Assembly: GCA_023246885.1 (NCBI GenBank)
Contig: JAHFHN010000016.1
Span: 1 to 6,275 of the forward strand
Source: Microcaldota archaeon
Lineage (GTDB): Archaea > Micrarchaeota > Micrarchaeia > Norongarragalinales > UBA8480
Direction: 5' to 3'
DNA length: 6,275 bases
The notes beneath the pieces are model-generated. The model made no database searches. It worked only from the letters and a program-made list of their open reading frames with translations, and was not told the origin of the DNA. Position 1 is the first letter of the stretch. Each line of letters opens with the position of its first letter. The translations under genes were made by a program, and so were the position numbers. Of this stretch, positions 1 through 4,471 are shown piece after piece.

Positions 1-518
1 TCTAAACGCATTAACCCAGCAATCACTGAATCTGGAATTTGTTGAATGCGAATGTTAAACGTGTTAACTGAATCATTATAAAATTCACGTCGGTCAGCAA
101 TTGCGTTTTCTAATTCGCTAATGCGTTTTTGAAGTTGCTGGAAGTTTTCACTTGACCTTAACTGCGGGTAATTTTCAGCAACTGCGAATAACTTTCCTAG
201 CACGCCTGATAACAAATCGCTTGCAGCTGCTTTTGCTTGTGGGCCAGATGCATTTGCAACACTAGCGCGCAAGCGCGTAATCTCTTCAAGCGTGCCCTTC
301 TCGTGTTTCATGTAGCCTTTGACTGCGTCTAGTAATTTAGTAAGTTCAGCATTTCGTTGCACGAGCAAAACATCGATATTAGCCCATGCTTTTTCAATGT
401 TATTTTTAAGAGCTACGAGCGAATTGTAAATAGAAAGAACGTAGAATACCAGCACTAAGGCAACTAAACCAAAGAATACCAGTGCAACTAAACCGAGCCC
501 AAGTCCCCAAAATGCCAT
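1..518 (-). CDS. lemA: LemA family membrane protein, 3' end cut by window edge
   Basis: The reading frame stays open from an ATG at 518 to the window edge, giving 172 visible residues; LemA proteins are usually about 185-200 residues, so only a short C-terminal piece is missing. Residues 5-29 form one hydrophobic membrane segment (GLGLVALVFFGLVALVLVFY), with only four residues before it. The LemA core follows: YNSLVALKN (31-39), then EKAWANIDVLL with the typical AW..ID, then KGYMKHEKGTLEE with the family-typical KGY-KHE. After that come a long helical stretch, ENFQQLQKRISELE, and the FYNDSVNTFN..I..IP signature near the end. The expected form is a helical bundle anchored by one N-terminal membrane segment. 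The biochemical role of the family is not settled. The gene lies 56 bp downstream of the GIDE protein on the same strand, so the two may be co-expressed. The membrane segment is encoded by a short internal DNA repeat (CAACTAAACC at 461-470 and 485-494 on the plus strand). Family assignment is confident. Confidence 0.93.
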   Translation of the reverse strand, partial: MAFWGLGLGLVALVFFGLVALVLVFYVLSIYNSLVALKNNIEKAWANIDVLLVQRNAELTKLLDAVKGYMKHEKGTLEEITRLRASVANASGPQAKAAASDLLSGVLGKLFAVAENYPQLRSSENFQQLQKRISELENAIADRREFYNDSVNTFNIRIQQIPDSVIAGLMRL

Positions 519-531
519 GTTGTTAAATTCT

Positions 532-567
532 ACCTCTTTATTTCTTACTTATTGCAAGTTTATAAAA
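532..567 (-). promoter_or_regulatory. Candidate TATA box and ribosome binding site of lemA
   Basis: Read on the minus strand, TTTTATAAA (567-559) resembles an archaeal TATA box, and GAGGT (536-532) resembles a Shine-Dalgarno sequence 13 nt before the lemA ATG. The usual 26 bp from box to transcription start would put the start near 536, at the Shine-Dalgarno itself, so both elements cannot easily serve one transcript. Either lemA has its own short-leader transcript, or it is translated from a GIDE-lemA message using GAGGT. This is inferred from position only. Confidence 0.35.
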
Positions 568-574
568 CCGTTTA

Positions 575-1273
575 CTAAATTAAAAATTTAAAGAATAAAT
601 AAACTAAGCCTATTACTGTCAACATTATTCCTCCCACTATCCCAAATATTGCTCGTTGGTATAAACTCTTTTGCACTGCTTCCTCCTTTTTATCAGTTAT
701 GTAAAAAGTTTTATCCCCTTCGCCTTGAGTTACTATTAAACTTGCTGCATTATCGACTGACCGCACTCCTGGTCGAATCTTAGCTGTGCCAAGAACATAA
801 CAATTGTTTTCAGGTGAAAGAAAATATTCAATATCGCGCCTTGAGCTGCCATAATATTGCACTTTTTTTTGCGGGATGTCAATATCAGCTTTACGCGGGT
901 CAACTTCAACTTTGCCTGTATCATCTTCCAAATAAAAGTTTTCATGTCTTTGGTCAACTGAAGTCGTAATCCAGCTCCCGCCCCTTTTGCCTCTAATGTA
1001 GGTCTGGTGTTCGACTTTATAGTAAACGCATTGTTTTCGCGAAACCGGCGAAGTTAACACCTTAATAGCTGTTGTTTTTCCACTTAGTTCAACTAACCCT
1101 GCTGCCATTGACCTAACTTTTGAAGTTGATGTATCTGCAACTTTTTTGAACTTAGTCCATTGCGTGAACCCGTAAAAAAGCGCAAAAATACCCACTAGTA
1201 CGCTAACGATTGCGTATGCATATAATTTGTCAACAGAGCTCGAGGTGCGAAGTAAGAAAAAAAGTAAATTCAT
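575..1273 (-). CDS. GIDE-domain two-pass membrane protein (MUL1-like domain, no RING)
   Basis: This 232-residue protein has a hydrophobic segment at about 17-37 and another at about 208-230, with a soluble region between. That region matches the GIDE domain named after the eukaryotic mitochondrial E3 ligase MUL1/MAPL. Visible features are MAAGLVELSGKTTA (56-69), LTSPVSRKQCVYYKVE (73-88), FYLEDDTGKVEVDP (113-126), YVLGTAKI (159-166) and FYITDKKEE (190-198). The pattern LTSP..R..C.YY followed by DDTG.V.VDP is characteristic. Eukaryotic MUL1 ends in a RING finger; this protein stops right after the second membrane segment, so it has no ligase domain. Database names such as 'E3 ubiquitin ligase' for such proteins would therefore mislead. 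Its prokaryotic function is unknown. It lies 65 bp after the nucleotidylyltransferase gene and 56 bp before lemA on the same strand. The ATG at 1273 fits a TATA-like element 25 bp upstream. Confidence 0.85.
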   Translation of the reverse strand: MNLLFFLLRTSSSVDKLYAYAIVSVLVGIFALFYGFTQWTKFKKVADTSTSKVRSMAAGLVELSGKTTAIKVLTSPVSRKQCVYYKVEHQTYIRGKRGGSWITTSVDQRHENFYLEDDTGKVEVDPRKADIDIPQKKVQYYGSSRRDIEYFLSPENNCYVLGTAKIRPGVRSVDNAASLIVTQGEGDKTFYITDKKEEAVQKSLYQRAIFGIVGGIMLTVIGLVYLFFKFLI

Positions 1274-1294
1274 AAAATAAGTTTCACGCGGTTG

Positions 1295-1311
1295 TTAAAA
1301 AATCTATTTGC
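1295..1311 (-). promoter_or_regulatory. Candidate BRE/TATA promoter of the GIDE gene
   Basis: On the minus strand, CGCAAAT (1311-1305) fits the archaeal BRE consensus cRnAAnt and is followed by the T-rich box TTTTTTAA (1302-1295). The box centre is about 25 bp before the ATG at 1273, the spacing expected for a leaderless or near-leaderless transcript. It suggests GIDE-lemA can be transcribed independently of the gene before it. The T-run could instead be a transcription terminator for the nucleotidylyltransferase gene, or serve both roles. Confidence 0.42.
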
Positions 1312-1344
1312 GGCTCGTTTTTATTGTGTATTTGTAGCTCATTT
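1305..1344. repeat. Imperfect 16-bp direct repeat at the 3' end of the nucleotidylyltransferase gene
   Basis: TATTTGCGGCTCGTTT (1305-1320) and TATTTGTAGCTCATTT (1329-1344) match at 13 of 16 positions with a 24-bp period. The second copy covers the stop codon and last codons of the nucleotidylyltransferase gene; the first lies in the intergenic region and overlaps the candidate BRE of the GIDE gene. It may be a small tandem duplication of the gene's tail or a coincidence in AT-rich DNA. Confidence 0.4.
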
Positions 1345-2568
1345 GCAAGTAGTGTTGCTTTCTAAGTTTTTCTCAACTGTTTTGTTCGGATAAATTGTGC
1401 AATTACTTCCAACTAACTTTCCGGGGTAAATCACTGCATTGCACCCGATGTTTGTTTTTTCTCCAATTGTTGTACCGAGTTTCTTTAGATGGGATGCAAC
1501 TATATTTCCACTTATTTCAACGTTTACTTCGCTTTTGTCAAAACGTAAATTAGCAACTTGAGAACCTGCTCCAAAATTAACTTCGGGACAAATAATTGAA
1601 TCAGTTATGTGCGTAAAGTGAAGTGCCTTTACCCCTTTCATCAACACGCTTCTCTTGACTTCACTGCTTCCAATAGCGCATTTTTCTTCTAATGCGCAAT
1701 CTTTTAGTAAAGCGTGCGGCCCAATGCTGCAATTTTCGCCAATGTAAACATTGCCTTCAATTCGTGAAGGTCCAACTATATTTGAATTTTTACCAATGTG
1801 CAATTTCCCCTTTATAACTACTGTTTTCTCCACGCTTGCTCCACTTTCTTTTTTTTCTTTCATTAAATGCTCAAGTGCATATTGCGTTACGTCAAGTAAA
1901 TTCCAAAAATAGCCAACGTCATTCCAATAACTTTCAAATGGCACTACTTTCAAAGTGTTTTCAGCCGCAAATGCCGTAAGCGCATCTGTAACTTCATATT
2001 CTCCGCGTGGAGATAATTTCAAATTGCGCAAGTAATCAAAAAATGCAATTGGCACACAATATGTTCCAGTGTTAATTTCGACATTTTGCGCAACTGGTGG
2101 CTTTTCAACAATGCGGATCAACTTGCCGTTTTTCTCTTCTAGCACTCCGTACTTTGAGCCATCTGCAACTGTTTTGCCAAGTATAAACGCAGCGTCAGCA
2201 CTCTTTTGTGCAATTAAATCATAGATTTTTGGGTCAGAAAAAGTGTCTGCGTTTATAACAACAAACTTGTCCGCTTCAACGTAAGGTTCAGTTTGGAGCA
2301 CAGCGTGGCCAGTTCCTTTTTGTTCAATTTGTTCAACAAAAATAATTTTATCTTTGTATTTTGAGGCACTGAAATGTCCAATGACGCTATCGCGATGAGC
2401 GCCGATTACTATGATAATCTTATTGGCATTATCATAAATTGCTTCTACAATCCATTCTAGCAATGGTTTCTCCAATACGCGCACCATTGTTTTGGCGCAG
2501 TGTTCTGTAATTGGCCACAACCGCTTGCCATTGCCGGCAGCTAGTAAAACGTAGTCGATTTTGGTCAT
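1339..2568 (-). CDS. Bifunctional sugar-1-phosphate nucleotidylyltransferase/acetyltransferase (archaeal GlmU-like)
   Basis: The protein has 409 residues. The N-terminal half (1-235) is a nucleotidyltransferase fold of the RmlA/GlmU kind. It shows LAAGNGKRLWPIT (9-21, nucleotide-binding loop), the conserved Lys26, KGTGHAVL (84-91), NADTF with metal-binding Asp108, EKPP (155-158), NTGTY (166-170), GEYEVTDAL (189-197) and WNDVG with Asp217 (215-219). The C-terminal half (about 245-400) is a left-handed beta-helix of hexapeptide repeats (for example IGKNSNIVG, IGENCSIG, IGEKTNIGCNAVIYPG). It contains DSIICPEVNFGAGSQVANLR (323-342), typical of archaeal two-domain enzymes that acetylate amino-sugar phosphates. 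His317 may correspond to the catalytic His of the Sulfolobus ST0452 enzyme, but that needs an alignment. The usual PKP around the substrate lysine is AKT here. The exact substrate (GlcNAc-1-P, glucose-1-P or other) cannot be read from sequence. The enzyme would supply nucleotide sugars for glycosylation or envelope polymers. Confidence 0.9.
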   Translation of the reverse strand: MTKIDYVLLAAGNGKRLWPITEHCAKTMVRVLEKPLLEWIVEAIYDNANKIIIVIGAHRDSVIGHFSASKYKDKIIFVEQIEQKGTGHAVLQTEPYVEADKFVVINADTFSDPKIYDLIAQKSADAAFILGKTVADGSKYGVLEEKNGKLIRIVEKPPVAQNVEINTGTYCVPIAFFDYLRNLKLSPRGEYEVTDALTAFAAENTLKVVPFESYWNDVGYFWNLLDVTQYALEHLMKEKKESGASVEKTVVIKGKLHIGKNSNIVGPSRIEGNVYIGENCSIGPHALLKDCALEEKCAIGSSEVKRSVLMKGVKALHFTHITDSIICPEVNFGAGSQVANLRFDKSEVNVEISGNIVASHLKKLGTTIGEKTNIGCNAVIYPGKLVGSNCTIYPNKTVEKNLESNTTCK

Positions 2569-2578
2569 TTTGTTGAAA

Positions 2579-2633
2579 ACCTTTAGTCAATTGTTATGTG
2601 ATGGATTGTTCAAGTTGTGTGCTATCTTTTATG
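2579..2633 (-). promoter_or_regulatory. Weak candidate promoter and RBS of the nucleotidylyltransferase gene
   Basis: In the 105-bp gap after nrdR, the minus strand reads CATAAAAGA (2633-2625), a TATA-like element that would give a leader of about 35 nt. AAAGGT (2584-2579) lies 10 nt before the ATG at 2568 and could act as a weak Shine-Dalgarno. Read-through from nrdR is the alternative, since no strong T-run separates the two genes on this strand. Confidence 0.25.
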
Positions 2634-2673
2634 TTATTTCTAATGCTTTGTAAATAATAATCGCTTTCTTTCA

Positions 2674-3111
2674 TCAGGCTATTTTCTTTGCTTCTTTTTC
2701 AAATTGTTTCACGTCTTCGAATTCATTGTAAACTGATGCAAATCTAATGTATGCCACTTTGTCGACTATTTTTAACTTTGCCATTACTTTTTCGCCAATC
2801 AAGGCAGATGCGATTTCGCTTTCTCCATTTGCTTTAATTTCGCGTTCGATTTCATCCACGAGCGCATTGATTTGATCTGCTGAAATTGGGCGCTTTTGGC
2901 ATGCTCGTGAAACCCCGCCTTTGAGCTTTTCACGGTCAAATGCTTCTCTTCGTCCATCTTTTTTAACTACCATTTGCTCCATTTCCAAGCGCTCATACGT
3001 TGTGAAACGCTTTAAGCACTTTTCACATTCGCGCCTACGGCGAGTAGCGTCTTCACTTTCGCGCGAGTCAATTACGCGAGTTTCGCCTTCCTTGCAAAAT
3101 GGGCATTGCAT
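2674..3111 (-). CDS. nrdR: Transcriptional repressor NrdR
   Basis: This 145-residue protein has the complete NrdR architecture. An N-terminal zinc ribbon uses Cys3, Cys6, Cys29 and Cys32 ([17 protein letters not shown], then [18 protein letters not shown]). An ATP-cone follows from about residue 47, seen in [16 protein letters not shown] (48-63), and ends with [15 protein letters not shown] (119-133). The family represses ribonucleotide reductase genes by sensing ATP/dATP through the cone and binding palindromic NrdR boxes through the ribbon. Length is normal (about 145-160). NrdR is nearly universal in bacteria but patchy in archaea, so its presence suggests lateral acquisition or uneven retention. 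No ribonucleotide reductase gene is in the window, so its targets lie elsewhere. The ATG at 3111 is the only start that keeps the first CPFC knuckle, and it lies about 28 bp from a TATA element, consistent with leaderless expression. It is divergent from the tRNA-binding protein gene. Confidence 0.95.
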   Translation of the reverse strand: MQCPFCKEGETRVIDSRESEDATRRRRECEKCLKRFTTYERLEMEQMVVKKDGRREAFDREKLKGGVSRACQKRPISADQINALVDEIEREIKANGESEIASALIGEKVMAKLKIVDKVAYIRFASVYNEFEDVKQFEKEAKKIA

Positions 3112-3132
3112 ATAGTTTATTGGTAGGTAATT

Positions 3133-3144
3133 GGTTTTTATACC
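3133..3144. promoter_or_regulatory. Shared near-palindromic TATA element between nrdR and the tRNA-binding gene
   Basis: The 56-bp gap between two divergent start codons contains one clear TATA-like element, GGTTTTTATACC on the plus strand, read as GGTATAAAAACC on the minus strand. Its centre is about 28 bp from the nrdR ATG (3111) and about 30 bp from the plus-strand ATG (3168). Archaeal transcription usually starts about 26 bp from the box centre, so both messages would have leaders of 0-5 nt. The minus side also has purine-rich GAAAACGAGG just upstream, a plausible BRE, so nrdR may be the preferred direction. No Shine-Dalgarno is visible on either side. Confidence 0.55.
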
Positions 3145-3167
3145 TCGTTTTCACTCTTTCTTACTTA

Positions 3168-3491
3168 ATGATAAACTACGAAGATTTTGCTAAATTAGAC
3201 CTTAAGATAGCCACTATTCTTACAGCTGAAAAAGTGGAGAAGTCGGAAAAATTAGTAAAATTGATTGTCAAGATTGGGGAAGAACAACGCACGCTTGTTG
3301 CAGGAATTGGCAAGTTTTACGATCCAGTTGAATTAATCAACAAGCGCATAGTTGTACTCGCTAATCTTGAGCCACGAACGTTAAAAGGAATAGAATCTCA
3401 AGGTATGTTACTTGCAGCAGAGTCACCTGAAGGTGAACTAGTGTTGCTAACTGCTGATAAGAACATTGCCGATGGGGCAAAAGTTGGTTAA
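3168..3491 (+). CDS. Stand-alone tRNA-binding domain protein (MetRS beta-subunit/CsaA type)
   Basis: This 107-residue OB-fold protein matches the C-terminal dimerisation and tRNA-binding domain of methionyl-tRNA synthetase (the EMAPII/Arc1p/CsaA family). Visible motifs are YEDFAKLDLKIATI (4-17), the segment around SEKLVKLIVKIGEE (26-39), RTLVAGIGKFYDP (41-53), IVVLANLEPRTLKGIESQGM (61-80) and LLAAE (81-85). The NL.P..L.G..S.GM.LAA signature is diagnostic. It may act as a separate MetRS beta subunit that improves tRNA binding, or as a CsaA-like chaperone; no synthetase catalytic domain is in the window. The frame is open upstream to an ATG at 3099, but that extension would overlap the nrdR start codon and add a hydrophobic stretch absent from the family, so the ATG at 3168 (MINYEDFAKLD) is chosen. 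It is followed after 2 bp by a small rubredoxin-like gene, implying one transcript. Confidence 0.9.
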   Translation: MINYEDFAKLDLKIATILTAEKVEKSEKLVKLIVKIGEEQRTLVAGIGKFYDPVELINKRIVVLANLEPRTLKGIESQGMLLAAESPEGELVLLTADKNIADGAKVG

Positions 3492-3493
3492 AA

Positions 3494-3595
3494 ATGAAGT
3501 GGAAATGTGCAATTTGTGGTTTAACTGTGCAAGCTCTACCGCAGTTTTGCCCGTCTTGTGGGGCTACGCCTGAAAAGTTTATAGAGCAAGGATAG
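3494..3595 (+). CDS. 33-residue rubredoxin-like zinc-ribbon protein
   Basis: The ATG is 2 bp after the stop of the tRNA-binding gene and the frame ends in TAG at 3593. The product begins MKWKCAICGLTVQ and continues to FCPSCGATPEKFIEQG. Two CxxCG knuckles, Cys5/Cys8 and Cys19/Cys22, match the metal-binding half-sites of rubredoxin and of the rubredoxin domain at the end of rubrerythrins, including the W-K-C start and the CP.CGA..EKF ending. Ordinary rubredoxins have about 50 residues or more; here the loop between knuckles is only 10 residues, as in the short rubrerythrin-tail domains. It would bind Fe or Zn. It could be an electron carrier or a structural zinc ribbon; sequence alone does not decide. 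The intact motif, the ATG and the operon spacing make it a real gene despite its size. Confidence 0.72.
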   Translation: MKWKCAICGLTVQALPQFCPSCGATPEKFIEQG

Positions 3596-3654
3596 CAATT
3601 TAAAACCTATACGTGCCTATTAATTTTGCAATTTAAAACATTAGTGAAGATAAT

Positions 3655-3855
3655 ATGAAGTGTCAATCTTGTACAAAAGAAAACCATTACTTAGAAGTAT
3701 GCAATTCTTGCGAAAAAACAGTTTGTAAAGCATGCCAAAAAAGCTCTAGAACTGCAAATACTGCTGCTGGAAAAAAACAAAGACTTGTAATTTGCCGATC
3801 GTGCTGGGGTAAAATCCCAAGCAGAAAGAAGTTCTTAAGACCAGTAAACGTCTAA
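3655..3855 (+). CDS. 66-residue eight-cysteine zinc protein with FYVE/RING-like cysteine spacing
   Basis: I do not recognise a named family. Eight cysteines occur as four CxxC pairs: C3/C6, C16/C19, C24/C27 and C47/C50. The spacing C-x2-C-x9-C-x2-C-x4-C-x2-C-x19-C-x2-C is that of a FYVE-type cross-brace finger binding two zinc ions, and the last pair sits in LVICRSCW much as FYVE domains end in a VC..CY element. The basic RHHCR motif that binds PI3P in true FYVE domains is absent. The tail (KIPSRKKFLRPVNV) is basic, and about 13 of 66 residues are Lys or Arg, so nucleic-acid or protein binding is possible. GTGA at 3644-3647 lies 7 nt before the ATG and can serve as Shine-Dalgarno. It is 59 bp after the rubredoxin-like gene on the same strand. 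No signal peptide or membrane segment is visible. Confidence 0.78.
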   Translation: MKCQSCTKENHYLEVCNSCEKTVCKACQKSSRTANTAAGKKQRLVICRSCWGKIPSRKKFLRPVNV

Positions 3856-3889
3856 AAAACGCAACAAACTCAACCCGCTATTTCTTACT

Positions 3890-3905
3890 GTTTTTATTAA
3901 AAAAC
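3890..3905. terminator. Bidirectional T-rich terminator between convergent genes
   Basis: GTTTTTATTAAAAAAC lies 34 bp after the zinc-protein stop and 13 bp after the stop of the convergent basic-protein gene. It gives a T5 run on the plus strand (3891-3895) and a T6 run on the minus strand (3904-3899), and the arms GTTTTT and AAAAAC are complementary. Archaeal RNA polymerase terminates at such T-runs, so one site can serve both genes. Confidence 0.55.
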
Positions 3906-3918
3906 TTTATTCCTAGTT

Positions 3919-4374
3919 TTAAGCTGTTGTTATCCTATGCTTTTCGCGGACAGCTTGAGCTGCTTCAAAAACCAGTCGCACTCTCCTTTGATGCGCTGTC
4001 AATGCCCTGCTGACTAATCTAGGTAATTCGGGGTGAATGTTAACTACTTTTCTGCGTGCCAATAAGCGTAATTCTGCTTTCATTTTTGGAGGTAGCTGCA
4101 ATTGTCTGCCTAAATCTGCGTGTTTCATAGCATACTTATCTATTAAGCCGAGTAATTTTTTTGTAACGCGCGTATGTTCTTGTGATTCTTGATTTATAGC
4201 TTTTGAATTTGCGCTAATTTTTCTACCTGAAGTAAGTGGATTCAATAAAACTAATTTTGGCTTTTTTCCATGTAAGGCATTAAACGCTCTTTCTAGCCTG
4301 ATTAGTTCCCGTTCAGTTTGCCTTATTCGCTTATCTGAACTTGGTTGCATTCTTGATGTTGTTTCACTTTGCAT
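3919..4374 (-). CDS. Hypothetical basic, helical 151-residue protein
   Basis: I do not recognise a family. From the ATG at 4374 the product has 151 residues, begins MQSETTSRMQ and is very basic: about 33 Lys/Arg against about 13 Asp/Glu. It has no cysteine and no membrane segment, and has long stretches likely to be helical, such as RIRQTERELIRLERAFNALH and MKAELRLLARRKVVNIHPEL, ending with AVREKHRITTA. The charge suggests RNA, DNA or ribosome binding, but nothing in the sequence proves it. The frame continues upstream to 4536, but that part would run into the rfcS coding region on the other strand. The ATG at 4374 lies 27 bp from a good TATA-like box, so it is preferred. It is divergent from rfcS and convergent with the zinc-protein gene. 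Confidence 0.7.
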   Translation of the reverse strand: MQSETTSRMQPSSDKRIRQTERELIRLERAFNALHGKKPKLVLLNPLTSGRKISANSKAINQESQEHTRVTKKLLGLIDKYAMKHADLGRQLQLPPKMKAELRLLARRKVVNIHPELPRLVSRALTAHQRRVRLVFEAAQAVREKHRITTA

Positions 4375-4395
4375 GATATATTTTATTGAAAAATG

Positions 4396-4405
4396 ATTTA
4401 AAATA
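4396..4405 (-). promoter_or_regulatory. TATA box of the basic-protein gene
   Basis: The minus strand reads TATTTTAAAT, centred about 27 bp before the ATG at 4374. This spacing predicts transcription starting at or next to the start codon. No Shine-Dalgarno is visible between box and ATG, which agrees with a leaderless message. Confidence 0.5.
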
Positions 4406-4432
4406 CTCGCCGGCTGCGCTTTCATACCCACA

Positions 4433-4442
4433 TAGTTAAAAT
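4433..4442 (+). promoter_or_regulatory. Candidate TATA box of rfcS
   Basis: TAGTTAAAAT is centred about 34 bp before the rfcS ATG at 4472, predicting a leader of several nucleotides. The sequence just before the ATG (TTTCAATAATT) has no Shine-Dalgarno. The box lies about 30 bp from that of the divergent basic-protein gene, so the two promoters are close but separate. Confidence 0.4.
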
Positions 4443-4471
4443 CTTTGACTCCCAGAATCATTTCAATAATT

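Noticed and set aside
461..494. Short repeat CAACTAAACC inside lemA as a possible regulatory or mobile repeat
   Set aside because: It encodes the repeated GLVALV pattern of the membrane segment, so coding constraint explains it.
736..957. Second minus-strand frame inside the GIDE gene
   Set aside because: It is an out-of-frame shadow; the GIDE frame carries all the family motifs without interruption, so there is no frameshift.
2921..3115. Plus-strand open frame antisense to nrdR
   Set aside because: It lies inside a well-supported gene, has Ser/Arg-rich low-complexity translation and no recognisable motif.
3104..3118. Possible NrdR box (ATATAGTTT half-site at 3110-3118) at the nrdR start
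   Set aside because: Only the right half resembles the consensus; the left half matches poorly and no second box is nearby, so autoregulation cannot be claimed.
3099..3167. Upstream start for the tRNA-binding protein giving a hydrophobic leader
   Set aside because: The extension overlaps the nrdR start codon and promoter, and the family begins with the sequence following the ATG at 3168.
4445..4471. Upstream ATG for rfcS
   Set aside because: It adds nine residues before the conserved RFC box start and lies only a few bases after the candidate TATA box.
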